From the NCBI GenBank assembly GCA_029339195.1, contig JAPTJF010000543.1:8674-38418 (forward strand): a DNA stretch of 29,745 nt, given 5' to 3'. A program made the translations under genes and the position numbers. This document shows positions 9,186 to 22,682 of the stretch, piece after piece. The DNA comes from Micractinium sp. NFX-FRZ (lineage: Eukaryota > Chlorophyta > Trebouxiophyceae > Chlorellales > Chlorellaceae). The first letter of the stretch is position 1, and the number at the start of each line of letters is the position of its first letter. The notes under the pieces are model-generated. The model did not search any database. It was not told the DNA's origin and worked only from the letters and a program-made list of their open reading frames with translations.

Positions 9186-9855
9186 ACCCTTTCACTTGGC
9201 TCCCTAGAGTTGCTGTGTGACACTGCACTGCTGAGCATACCAGGGAAGATGGTTGGGGAGGGAGCCCTCGAATGAGACTGACGAGGGTGGGCGGGTTGGC
9301 AGGGAGGGCGGAGAGGGCGGGTTGGCGCCCATCGAGAGTTTTTGGGGCCATGTTGATCTGGCTTTGTGCACAGCAGAAGGTCGAGCGGGCCGACAGGCAG
9401 CTTGCCTGCTGGCGGTGCATGGCCGTGGAGGAGGCGGACAAACGCCGTTCGTGCGAACCGCCCAGGGCTGCAATTGCACCGCCAGTCTTAGCAACAAAAA
9501 TACCCTGCTGTTCGCATTCAGGAGCAGTGGCAGGTTCGCACTCCTCCCTGCGCCCCAGTCATCCACATCCTTCTGCCAGGCGGCCGCCAACCAGTGGCGG
9601 CGCTGCCTGACCTTGCCGTCGCCCAGGTGGCCGGCGGTACAACAAAGTCAGCTCCGGCATGTCCGCACTGTCGTACCGCTTCTCTTCACGCAATTCGGCT
9701 GCCTGATGGTGGGTTCCATGCACTGGTGAGGCGTTGGTGGACTAGGAGCAGCTGGGCAAGCAGCTTCCTTGGGACCTTCGCAGGCCACGTCACCCGAAGC
9801 CGGAGCCCGGTATCGGCCTTCCCCGCGGCGCCATTTATACATTCATTCCGCTTTC
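9186..9855. other. Intergenic region, no gene seen
   Basis: Open frames run through here on both strands but none has an ATG-led, spliceable or recognisable product. An AT-rich TTTATACATT motif at about 9835-9844 is only some 12 bp from the next start codon, too close to be an ordinary TATA box for it. Confidence 0.4.
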
Positions 9856-10488
9856 ATGCTGGTCGCACTGAAGACCCTCCTAGCCACCACATGCCTGCTG
9901 CTGCAAGCCGTGGCCGTCAGCGCGGGGGACGGCTGCAAGGCCGGCTTCTTCTTCAACCCCGAAACCCGCACTTGCCGCGAGGTGAGCCTTGCCCGCCCGT
10001 GTTGTCTCCAGGCCCAGTCTCCGGAGCCGTGCACCGCCGCACTGGCCGCCTGGGCTGGGCTGGCGGGCAGCCACATCCTCCGCCCGCGGTGGCGGTGGCG
10101 CCTGCCGCCGGCGGTGCCGCCGCGCCAGCCGGCCCCATGCTCCTCCATCCCTTCCGCCCCGCGCCACCTGCCTATCGAGTCCTGCAGTAGACTGCACATC
10201 CTGCATGCGGACCCACACAGTCAATGCTAGCCTCCCGTCATTTCATCACCCCCGCCTCCCCGTCCCCCACCCCCTCCCGCCTCTGCTCCGGTGCAGTGCG
10301 ACCTCACCGCCGCCTACGACTGCAGCTTCTGCGCACCACGGGAGGACAACTGGGACACGTGCCACAAAGCCAGCGAAACAGTTGGGCGGCAAATCCTGGC
10401 CTGCCAGTCGCCTGCCGTCATCGCAGCCGGCGCAGACGGAACGATGCAGTGCCGAGCCTTCCCGCGGCTGTGCAACTGCCGGAGATGA
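9856..10488 (+). CDS. Cysteine-rich small secreted protein
   Basis: Exons 9856-9981 and 10297-10488 join in phase 0 (GAG/GTGAGC donor, GTGCAG acceptor) to give 105 residues. The N-terminus is a clear signal peptide (MLVALKTLLATTCLLLQAVA) with likely cleavage after VSA. The mature part has ten cysteines. The first block, CKAGFFFNPETRTCREC, resembles the start of EGF- or TNF-receptor-like cysteine modules. Later come CSFCAPREDNWDTC, a short linker and a C-terminal CRAFPRLCNCRR. The cysteine number suggests up to five disulfides in an extracellular or vacuolar protein. I cannot assign a family or partner. Confidence 0.78.
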
Positions 10489-10740
10489 CGGCTGCCCCAC
10501 CAGCCCAGGCAGCCAGGCGGCCACCGTCTGGGGCCCCAACTGATTCCTTGCTCCCCCTCAATTCATTTGCTCATCCCCTCTTAATCCCACGCATCACCAT
10601 CATCACCGTCCGCATCACACTGCCCCGTCTGGCCAGCCTGCCTGCACCAGCCAGCAATTTCATTCACACTGACGCCTTGCCTGTACTGCGCCGCCGGCAC
10701 CGCCCAATGTCTGGCCTTCTCTGCCCAGCCGCCTGCCTGC

Positions 10741-10745
10741 TGTAA
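10741..10745 (+). terminator. Candidate poly(A) signal TGTAA (Cys-rich gene)
   Basis: TGTAA 253 bp downstream of the stop codon on the coding strand. It also forms part of an acceptor-like TGTAAAGCAG, so it could instead belong to a splice site. Confidence 0.35.
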
Positions 10746-10748
10746 AGC

Positions 10749-11189
10749 AGCCAGCACATCAATGCCAGCACGGAGGCCAGCAGGCGGGGCAAGGGCGAGG
10801 CGGTCAAGGCCCGGTGGGACGACGGGTGCACGCGCTACACGCTTGCGGTGCGGCTGTGCTCCGCCTGCGGGGCAGCACAGCGCCGCAGCTGGCCAGGTCC
10901 GGGGCCGGGGAGGGGGTGGGAGCGGTGGAGCCACAGCGGAAGCGGAGCTCGCGTGCACGGGAGAGCGGGGTTGGCGCCGAAGACTGGGTGCCTGCCTGGC
11001 TGCCTGCCGCGCGCTGCCCTCCCCTGGACGCTTTGCTTGCCCGCTCTGTTGACCTTCCCGCGGGTGCCCCTGTGCTGCGCCCCTTGCCTGTGCCTCAGAC
11101 GTCCCACAAAGCAGCAGCCCCAACAAGGACCCTCGGGTCTGCACGAGCTTGGCTCGCTCTCTTCTCTCCACAACGACCGGTTTGAATAG
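10749..11189 (+). other. Unassigned open stretch, possible exon relic
   Basis: After an acceptor-like TGTAAAGCAG (10741-10750) the plus strand stays open to a TAG at 11187-11189. The first part looks protein-like (ARWDDGCTRYTLAVRLCSAC). Its spacing faintly recalls the end of the neighbouring cysteine-rich protein (DGTMQCRAFPRLCNC). The later part is low-complexity and unlike any protein I know. No start codon or upstream exon was found, so it may be a relic of a duplicated exon or chance. Confidence 0.2.
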
Positions 11190-11195
11190 GATTGT

Positions 11196-11200
11196 TTACA
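11196..11200 (-). terminator. Candidate poly(A) signal TGTAA (GapA gene)
   Basis: TTACA on the plus strand reads TGTAA on the minus strand, 565 bp downstream of the GapA stop. Long 3' UTRs of this size are common in green algae. Confidence 0.4.
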
Positions 11201-11764
11201 GCAGAGATCAGAGAGCCGGCAGCCACGGCACGGGGGCACAACCGGAGCGAACAAGGAGCGCCGAAGCAAAAAATTGGAGGGGGTTGGCTGGGGGAGCAGA
11301 CGTGGTGGGGGAAGGGGGGACGAGGCTGAGGGAGACGACTGCGGGTGGGCAGGGGCCAAGCGGCTGCGCGCCCGCCCCACGCCCTGCTGCACAAGCAAAG
11401 CAGGAATGATCTTCTCCGCAGCAGGGGGGGAGGGCGGGCGACGCTCGCCCCGCCTACCACCCACGCTCACAACAGGCCATTCGTTGGAGGGCAGCAGCAG
11501 TACAGGCGACAACAATCAAAGCGGTGCGTGCGGGGGTGCGCGGGGTAGGGTGATGAAATGGGGAAAACCGCTGGGGGGCGCGGGACAAGGCGGGCGGGGC
11601 GCGGGGATGGCCGTGCCCCGCCCTGGGGTCCGGCGGCGGCGCCGCCAGCCGGCCGCGCGTCGGCACATCAATGCCGAGGCAGCCGGACGGGGGACAGGCT
11701 AGCCCAGGGAGATAATCCGCCCTGGGGGTCGCTGCCACGTCAGCGTCGCCGTCGGGCTGCCAGC

Positions 11765-15047
<3,283 letters not shown>

Positions 15048-15509
15048 GGTTGCTGGCTCACGACCTGGGGTGGAAATGAGGCCGAAGCAAGGCCGTTTCA
15101 CCGTTCTTCTGTGAGGGTGAGACGCCGGGGACGAACTACGTGGCAGGGGTGAGGGAAGTGCAAGCGCGCTCCCGCCCAAGAAACACACTGATCCAGGCAA
15201 ATTCGGCACACAATTGGCCAGGTGACGCGCATCGAGCCACGTATTAGCCTCCCGCGGCCTCCCAGGCCGCTCCTGGAAGCTCCCGCCGCTGACCTCAGCG
15301 TGCCGCCAGCGCCCTCGCGCGCCGCAGGCCGACCGCCGGTGCGCCCACCCTGCCACCCTGGAAAAGTGCTTTTGATCACGGCCTGCACGGGGCCGTCACA
15401 GCATGTACATAACTCGTGTTGTACACCTGTCACTGTCTGCACCGCATGTCCGTGCGCCGCTGGGCCCACGCTGGGGCCGCCCACATGCCGCCAGCTGCCG
15501 GCCAGCCGC
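15048..15509. promoter_or_regulatory. Short region between the D-lactate dehydrogenase stop and GapA start
   Basis: These 462 bp must hold both the 3' UTR of the upstream same-strand dehydrogenase gene and the GapA promoter. No clear TATA box or TGTAA signal was found on the minus strand. Confidence 0.45.
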
Positions 15510-18500
15510 TCAGGGGCCGCCGCCGCCATCCACATGCGCTGCTGCCCCAAAGCCGGATGGATCGCTCCCCAGCTTCCCAGGATTCATTGTGTTGAGGGGA
15601 TCCAGGGCAGCCTTGATGGCATGCATGGCCTGCACACGGGGGCAGGGGCAAGAACCAAAAGTGCGAGGTGGTGGGGGAAAGAAGCACCCGTCAAGCGAGA
15701 TACCTGGGCGAGGCGCGGGCGCCAGCGGGGCAGCGGGGTGGGCGCGCAGGGTGGGCAGGCACGCCCAGCACAGCGCAGCACAGCGCAGCGCAGCGCAACG
15801 CGTGCGGCAGCCGACCTGGAGTGCGGGGGCGCCGTGCTCGCGCATCATGTGCCCCAGCTTGCCATACCCAATGCCGTGCTCCCCAGTGCACGTGCCGCCC
15901 GCGTCCTGTGCGCACATGCATGTGGGGAGGGCGGGCATGCTTGATGTGCATAATCGTATGCCCCAGCTTGCCATACCCAAACCCAGGCTTGCCAGTGCAG
16001 CTGCGCCCCACCGAGACCAGGGGTCTGGAATGCAGAGCGGTGCGTCCACATGTGCGTGTGTGAGTAGGAAGGTTGGAGTTGCACAGGCAGGAGAGCGCGT
16101 AGGTTGTTTCGGGGGGGCAAGTGCCGGCGCTGCCGCCAGGGTTGAGGAGCGCAACAAACAGATCAACAGACAGACCACTTTTGCATTCAAAATGGTCGCC
16201 CACGGTGCACAGCAGCCCCAACCTTCAGTCAACGCTGCTTGGCCAGAGGGGCGGGACACCACGAAATATGACAGGGGATTCCAAGAAACTAATGCCGCTC
16301 CCACTGCCCACCTGTGCCAGCTGCACCATTTCGTCCACGCAGCGGTGAGCAGATGCCAGCTCATCAGGCCGGCTGGGATCAATGAGCAGCAGCATGTGGA
16401 AGCTGCGGCATGGGTGGAGGGCAGGCGAAGGGGAGCATGTGGAAGCTGCGGCATGGGTGGAGGGCAGGCGAGGGGGAGCATGTGGAAGCTGCGGCGTGGG
16501 TGGAGGGCAACGGGCGAGGGTGGGGCAGAGCGGGGGCTGGGGCACGGGCGCAGCACAGACAGGCAGCTCGCCGCCGTCTCAGGCGTGCCCCCACCATCAC
16601 TGCCAGCAGGCTGTGTGCCGCTTTGGCCGCCCCTGCCCATCAGCGCGCCCCTGCTCACCTCACCATGGTGACCCCTCATGCACACACCTCCCTCGCACTC
16701 ACTCACTCACTCCAGCCCCCCTGCACACACCTCCCTCCCACTCACTTGCCGTCGCCCACGTGCCCCACCAGCGGCGCCAGCAGGCCGTGCCGCTTGCACA
16801 GCGCCTGGGAGGCCAGCACCGTGTCTGTCAGCTTGGAGAGGGGCACACAGAGGTCGGTGGGGAAGCCCTGGCAGCCTGGGAGTGGTGGGGGCAGGGGAGG
16901 GTGGGGGCACAAGGGGTGGGCGGGGCGGGGTGGGACAGGGAGGGGAAGGGGCACCCCTGCGTGCAGGCGCTTGGGGGCAGGGAGGGATACGTGGGTACAC
17001 GTGTGGGCAGATCCGTGGGCGATCGCCTGCCCCGCCACCCGGCCTTCACCCACCCGGGCGCAGCGCTTTGGCGGCATAGTACGCCGAGTGGCGCGCCGAC
17101 CACAGCTGCCGCCTGTCCTCCTCCCTCTCTGCAGTGGGGGGGCAAAGCTTGTCAGGTGGCCACCGACTCTGAAAGGGAAGGGGATGGGACTAAGTCACTT
17201 GTTGTGTGGAGCAGGCCCTTCTCGCGCACTCCTGCAGGCGGGAACGACGGGGAGGCGAGCGGGCACGCTGCCCCGGTGGATTGGCATGGGCAGGTGGCCA
17301 GGCAGGCACGCAGGCAGGCAGGCAGGCAGCTGCCGGGCTGAGCAGTGGGGACACGGGCGTGTGCAGAAGGACCAACAGACCTTGGCATGGCTGAGCAGCA
17401 GGGGCATCAGCAGGGGCTGCAGCAGGGGCAACAGCAGGGGCAGCAGCTGCTGCGCCGGCGGCAGCTGCCAGCCTCACCCGCCCACCGGAAGTTGCTGCCT
17501 CCATACTCTCCAGCCACCGCCCCTGCAGGCAGGCAGGGGAGGCAGGTTCCATGGGGGAGCCAGCGAACCGGAGGCAACAACTTCAGAGGTGCTTCAAAGC
17601 GAGGCAGCCTCAACAAAGTGCCACTGTATCAGGCATGAGGCGGGGAGGCCACGTCCTGAAAGGGGGGGAGGGAGACGAGGGAGCAGTGCTTCGCACGCAT
17701 CTCGGGCCCGTGACAAGCCCTCCCCGCCTGTCTGCATGCAAGAGTGTGCCTGCCTGGCCCGCCCGCTGCCCGCCTGCCGCGCCCCCGCCTGCCCGGGCAC
17801 CCCGCCGCCCCACCCGTCAACACACACAGGCACGCCACCCACCTGCCGCCTCCGCCGCCTCCTTGACTGCTGCCGGCGTGCCGTTGAACTCCAGGAACAG
17901 AGTGGGGGCCACTTGCAGGGAGGTTTGGCTGTACTTGTTTATCGCATCCACCTGCGGTGGCGGGCAAGGCGGGCGGGAGCAAGCAGGGGGTAGCAGGAGG
18001 CGGACAGCGAGGGAGGGGTGGGGGCAGCTTTTGGGGAGGGTGTGCCTGCAGCGGTTGATGCCACGCAAGTGTAGGAGCAACAGAGAATGCAGAAGGGAAG
18101 GGCAATGATGGAAAGCTGTGGCAACTGCATGCAGGCATGCAGGCAGGCAATGCCAAGTGATGCCAGCCAGGTACAGCTCCACTTGTTGCCCTCAGGATTA
18201 TCCCCTAACACACGCAGCTCGTCCGGCAGCTGCAGAAGCCAACATGCAGCCACGGGACATCAAGCATCTTCGGCTCACCATGACACGCACGAAGTGTGAA
18301 TGTGGCGAAAGTTGTGCATGTTTCTACAAGTGAATGCCTCTACAAACGCCTGTACAAACCCCACCTGCAGCTCGTCCAGCAGCTCGATGCGCGCCACCGG
18401 GATGCCGCTCTGCATCACAGCAGTCGCCGTCTCCACGGCGCCCTGCAAGGCAACGGTTGTTGGTCAAACGCGGGCAGGTTAGCGGGAGTAAGAGCGAGCA

Positions 18501-21456
18501 GGTGCCGCTCTGCGTCACCACAGCAGCTGCCGCCTCCACAGCGCCCTGCAACGGCAGCGCACGCATCCCGTTTGATGGCCATATGCGGGCAGGTAAGCAA
18601 GAAAGGAGCGGGCGGGTGCCGCTCACCACATCTCCTGCCCTGCGGGTGAGCAAAACAGACACCTACCACTTCAACAGGGCATGGGGGCGCAGGAGCTGCC
18701 GGCAGCCACCCTACATCACAACAGCAGCCGCGTACACACACACATACTTGCACCACCACAGCGCACCACAGCGCACCTTCAGGTTGGCAAACGCGCACAC
18801 AGCGGCTGCGGTTGCCTCTGGCAGGCCATACAGGCGGAGCGCCACCTCTGTGATCACGCCTGCAGCTCGTGTGTCAGTGTGTTTGTGTTTGAGGGTGAGG
18901 GTGAGGCATGCAGCAGGGGGCGAGCATGGGGCACATGCATGCCGCACCCAGCGTGCCCTGGCTCGCACATTTAGAGTGCATGTCATGCCCTGCCATGCTG
19001 CTGATGAGACAAAGAGGCATGCCACACCCAGCGTGCCCTCGCTCCCCACAAAGAGTGCGGTGAGGTCGTAACCGGCAGAGGACTTGCGCACGCAGCGGCC
19101 TGGCGGGGGGATGGGGGTGGGGTGGGGGGCAATGGGGAGTGGGGAGGGGTGGGAGACGAGGGGCGGAGCTGCATCTAAGTGGGGGGCGCAGCACAGCGCA
19201 GTGCAGCCCAGCAAAAAGAAAGACTCTGCCCTGCCCTGCAATGCCCTGCAATGCCCTGCAATGCCCGCACTATCCTGCGGCCGTGCCACTTCCCCGCAGG
19301 CGCAGGTACGTCAGCGGCCAGCCACAGCTGCCTGCACGCGCCCACCACAGAAACGCGGCGACAGCGGCTGCCGGAGCCACAGAACAGCTGCAGCCACGGA
19401 GCCGCTGCCCGCTGCACCAGTCTACACAGCACTGCCACAGCAGGCACAGCCGCCCCTGTCGCCCCATCTTAGGGTTGCGGGCCTAACCCCTGAATTCTGC
19501 CCAGTGTCCTCACCCCTACTCATCCTGCCCAGTCCACCCAATCCAACCCTGCCAATGCCAATCCAAAAACCCAAAGTCACCTGTGCGTGTGACGCTGCCA
19601 TCAGGCAGCACAACCGTCAGCGAGCGCACGTTGTCCCTCATCGTGCCGTAGCGCACAGCGTTTGTGCCAGAGGCCCTGCTTTGCACGGTATGGTGATGTT
19701 ATATGGCAAGGCTGGGTGTCGGCAAGCAGGGGGAGAAGATGGGGCTGGCAGGCAGGCAGGCAGGCAGGCAGGCAAGTGACACCTGCTGCCCTGCCCAAGG
19801 GAACGGGCCAGCCAAGCGTGCCAGCCGGCGGTCGAGAGAAGCGTGGCAAGGGCAGCACAGGTGCCCGGCAGGAGCTGCGCTGCGAGCTTGCAGCGGCGGT
19901 GGCGCAGGAGCTTTCAATCCGATGGGGGTCACGAAAGCTGGCCGGGCAACGACGCTCGCACTGGGGATGAGCGCAGCAACAGCGGCAACATTCCAATCAT
20001 CAGCGGCGGCATGAGTTGCCTCTCAGGCCTCAGGGGGCCTCACCTCGTGGCTGCCATGCCTCCCAGAGTGGCATCCGCCCCAGGGTCCACCTGCAGAACA
20101 TGTTGAAGAGAGCAGCAGGAGAACATTAGCAGGCGCTTGCAATCTCACTGCCCACAGGCACCAGCCGGAAAGAACAGGGCACCGAGGGAACAGGGCCGCG
20201 GTTGTGCCAGATCCACATCAAGCAACCCACCAATAAAGGGAGGCTTGTGCCATGCAGGTGCCTGCTGGGTGCAGCGTTGTGCAGCACCACACCTCAGCGC
20301 AGCATGTCACAGCGCAGCACAGCATGGCACAGCACAGCATGGCACAGCACGGCACAGCATGCAGCGCACCGGGAAGAAGAGTCCTGTGTCGTGCAGATGC
20401 TGGTTCAGCTGCTTGCGAGTCACCCCAGCCTCTACCCACGTGTCCATGTCCTCGGCGCTGACCTGGCACAGCAGGCACAGCACGGCAGGCACAGCAGGGC
20501 ACAGCATGGGCTGTTGCACGCACAGCAAGCAGTGCAGGAGGTGATGCAGCAGCAGCGCATGGGTAGGAGGAACTCACGTTGCACAGCAGGGGCACAGCAG
20601 GGCACAGCAGGGCTCAGCAAGTGTGGGAGTGCCACAGGCCGCAATCGCCACCCACAGCACCCAGTTCATGCGGAGCATGCCCAGGCACAGCGCGCCCCTC
20701 ACCCCCTGTCCTCACCATGCACTGTGTCTCATTTCCCACCCACATGCAGCACGCGGTTCATTCTTGACATGTCCAGGCACAGCCCGCCGCTGAGCGCCGC
20801 CACGTGGCCCTCCAGAGAGGTCCCCACGCCAAAAGGGATGAGCGGGGTGCGGTGCGCCGCAGCAGCGCGCACGATGCGGCTCACTTCCTCGGTGGACTCT
20901 GGGAACAGGACAGCCTGGGCGGGGCAGTGGGTGGGAGGGGCAGCAGGGGCTGAGATGAAGATGGGATGGGACAATTCGGGTGCGGGCAGCTCACTTCATG
21001 CAAAGATTCTGTCAAGAGCACTGCTTAAAGGCGGGGGGGCATCAAGGTGGGTGATATCTGCGTGGTCTGCATACTGTTCAGACTCTGCCGTTCCAAGGGA
21101 TGAAGGGCACCCCACGGAGGATGCCGAAAATCCCCTCTAGCCGTAAAAGCAGGCAGGCGGGCGGTACCACCGCTGCACCGACATATCAACCAACCTGCGG
21201 TGGGTGCGGCCGGTGGTATGACTCATCCCTCCCATGCTGATCCAGTGCTGCCTGCTGGGTGGTGAGCCGGTCGCCCACAATGGCCCGCAGCTCGGCCTGC
21301 GAGGGAGCAGAGAATGAGGTGGGGCGAGGAGAGGCGGCGGCGCCGGCGGGACGCCGCCCTGGCCCACCCGCCGGCACTCACCTCGAGAGCTGGCGGAAGC
21401 GTGCTGATTTGCCGTCGGCCCAGAACGCGCCGCGCCGCCTTCCAGGAAGCCAGCAT
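15510..21456 (-). CDS. DLD1: Mitochondrial FAD-dependent D-lactate dehydrogenase
   Basis: Sixteen exons, right to left: 21382-21456, 21195-21296, 20744-20914, 20370-20462, 20044-20090, 19581-19675, 19028-19099, 18777-18859, 18365-18442, 17843-17951, 17478-17522, 17054-17128, 16746-16875, 16312-16402, 15816-15905 and 15510-15629. Phases agree throughout and give 491 residues, close to human LDHD (507). The N-terminus [16 protein letters not shown] is an Arg-rich mitochondrial presequence. The FAD-binding segment [18 protein letters not shown] is near residue 86, followed by [93 protein letters not shown] and [11 protein letters not shown]. The family oxidises D-lactate to pyruvate and passes electrons to cytochrome c, clearing methylglyoxal-derived D-lactate. 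It lacks the GlcF-like iron-sulfur half of algal glycolate dehydrogenase, which is why I prefer D-lactate. Several introns contain broken copies of neighbouring exon edges. Confidence 0.93.
15767..15800. repeat. CAGCG/CAGCA microsatellite
   Basis: Short tandem of CAGCGCAGCA-type pentamers in the last intron of the D-lactate dehydrogenase gene, directly beside the donor of exon 15. Confidence 0.7.
15945..16010 (-). pseudogene. Degenerate copy of dehydrogenase exon 15
   Basis: The minus strand encodes [20 protein letters not shown], a diverged copy of exon 15 ([20 protein letters not shown] at 15816-15905). The conserved EHG has become KPG, and no acceptor in phase with exon 14 is present, so it is not usable as a substitute exon. 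It lies in the intron between exons 14 and 15. Confidence 0.85.
16393..16521 (-). repeat. Three 43-bp units, each with an acceptor and exon-14 start
   Basis: Units begin at 16393, 16436 and 16479, each opening with CATGTGGAAGCTGCGGC. On the coding strand each unit carries GCCGCAG/CTTCCACATG (the third has a small change before the AG). These are the 3' splice site and first ten bases of exon 14. Only the unit at 16393 runs into the full exon. Confidence 0.92.
17397..17446. repeat. CAGCAGGGGC(A) 12-bp minisatellite
   Basis: Four or so imperfect 12 bp units in the intron between dehydrogenase exons 11 and 12. Confidence 0.7.
18212..18235 (-). repeat. Copy of the 3' edge of dehydrogenase exon 9
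   Basis: The minus strand reads CTGCCGGACGAGCTGCG, matching the exon-9 end CTGCTGGACGAGCTGCAG (18365-18382). The copy lies in the following intron and its donor is degraded to GTGTGT. Confidence 0.65.
18470..18630 (-). repeat. Partial copies of the 5' edge of dehydrogenase exon 9
   Basis: At 18501-18545 the minus strand encodes [14 protein letters not shown] behind a TTGCAG acceptor, a copy of the exon-9 start [14 protein letters not shown] further truncated unit (GGTGCCGCTCACCACA on the plus strand, about 18615-18630) repeats with its GCGGGCAGGT-type flank at a period near 117 bp. Confidence 0.75.
18935..18980 (-). repeat. Copy of the 3' edge and donor of dehydrogenase exon 7
   Basis: GCCGCACCCAGCGTGCCCT at 18941 repeats, 80 bp away, the true junction at 19021 (GCCACACCCAGCGTGCCCT). 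On the coding strand both read AGGGCACGCTGG followed by a GTG donor. The copy then diverges. Confidence 0.8.
19222..19264. repeat. CCCTGCAATG decamer repeat
   Basis: Three to four tandem units in the intron between dehydrogenase exons 6 and 7. Confidence 0.8.
20290..20360. repeat. GCACA-based satellite in dehydrogenase intron 4
   Basis: Tandem variants of CACAGCATGG and CACAGCACGG. Related CACAGCAGGG repeats occur in intron 3 at about 20466-20510 and 20580-20620, so they flank exon 4 on both sides. Confidence 0.75.
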
Positions 21457-22682
21457 CGCTACAGGGTTCTCTTGGAGGGTGGGCAGAGCTCTCGCCTGGG
21501 CTTGTGGCGCTTGCCGAAGCGATGAAAGCCCTTGTGTTGGAGGTCACATTAGAGTCCGACGCGGCAAGGGGCGTAGATCCGCCCGCTGGGCAGCTCAGAG
21601 GGCGGCTGAGCTGGCGCTGGCGCTGGATGCGGGCGCCAGAGGCAACACAGTGGATTGGCTAGCTGCAGCACACAGGAAGCCCATCCGCCTTGCGAAGGAT
21701 AAACACATGGGATACTCTGGCAACTAGTCCATACCACGCAGCGGGGACCTGGGAGGCGGCTGGGGAGGCCGGCTGCCAGGCCAGGGCTGCCGGCGTGCAG
21801 AGCCTCTGATGACATTCAGCAGCCAGACAGTGACTGGTACCTTGTCCCGGCTCCATGCCACTCATGTGGAACCCCTCCCCCTGCTGCGCTCAGGTGCCGC
21901 ATGCTGTTGCAGGCTTGGAATCTGTGACAGTTGAGAACTATGTCAGAAATTTCTGAAAGAATGCCTGCCCCCCCGGCAGGGAGGGTGTCCGCCAGGCGGG
22001 CGCGGCACGTGCTGCATGGTGCGCCCCACATGCAACATGAATCAGATTGCCACAAATTTGCTCCGCATCACATAAGTGCAAGGTTGGGAGGCCTGGGCCT
22101 AGCCCTATACCGGTTCAAATTCTCCCCTGCAGGGGTGCACGGACGGGCTGGGTGCATATGCATGCACGCACTTCTGTGCTGTGGGCGGGCAGGGCGGGGC
22201 CAGCAGCCAAGCAGCTACCATAAGCATGCTATGCCCAGGGGGGCTCGGAAAGCTGTGCACCAGCTGGCACACCTGCAGCTGACAGGCAGAAATGGGGAGA
22301 CGCAATCTGTGGGGGTTGCTGGGCTGGCGCATGGTGGGTGCAGGTCTCGCAGATAGCCTTGTCGCCATCGCAGCTAAGCGTTGTATTTTGTGCTTGCACC
22401 ATCATGTCGCATCATCACCCTACCTGAGTCCTGGGTGGATGCAAGGGTCAGCCGTAGCAACGTCCAGAGGCAGGCACTCCTTGCGGTCGCTGGCGGGTGG
22501 GCCACAGCGCGCGCGCCGTGCGGTCACAAGGAAATGCCCCTGGCGACCGCTCTGGTACGGCTGCTCAGAGGTGCCCCTCGCCGACTGCTAGACGTTATCT
22601 CGCCGCCTGCTCGAGGCGTTCTGCGAACTCGGGGGCTCTGCGATCGAGCAGTGCAGCGCGCTACCGAGCAGTGTTTGTGGCC
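21457..22682. promoter_or_regulatory. Divergent intergenic region
   Basis: About 1.2 kb between the divergent starts of the D-lactate dehydrogenase and the GNAT-like gene. It should contain both promoters. I see no coding exon with a recognisable product, no clear TATA box and no RNA gene. Confidence 0.45.

Noticed and set aside
9253..9729. Plus-strand open frame between copy B and the Cys-rich gene
   Set aside because: It has no ATG at its start and no recognisable sequence pattern.
9833..9845. TTTATACATT as TATA box of the Cys-rich gene
   Set aside because: It ends about 12 bp before the ATG, so transcription would begin after the start codon; the signal peptide offers no later Met.
15403..17993. 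Long plus-strand frames opposite the dehydrogenase gene
   Set aside because: They run through introns and exons alike and are complementary shadows; the minus strand has a complete, phase-consistent family member.
19469..19490. TTAGGGTT and CCTAACCCC resembling plant/algal telomere repeats
   Set aside because: Only one unit in each orientation, inside an intron of the dehydrogenase gene; not a telomeric array.
15510..21456. Glycolate dehydrogenase as identity of the FAD enzyme
   Set aside because: Green-algal glycolate dehydrogenase carries an added iron-sulfur (GlcF-like) half; this 491-residue protein ends after NPGK and fits the D-lactate dehydrogenase length and motifs.
22081..22140. 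GGTTCAAATTC resembling a tRNA T-loop/B box
   Set aside because: The flanking bases do not form a T stem, and no acceptor or anticodon arms are present at the right distance.
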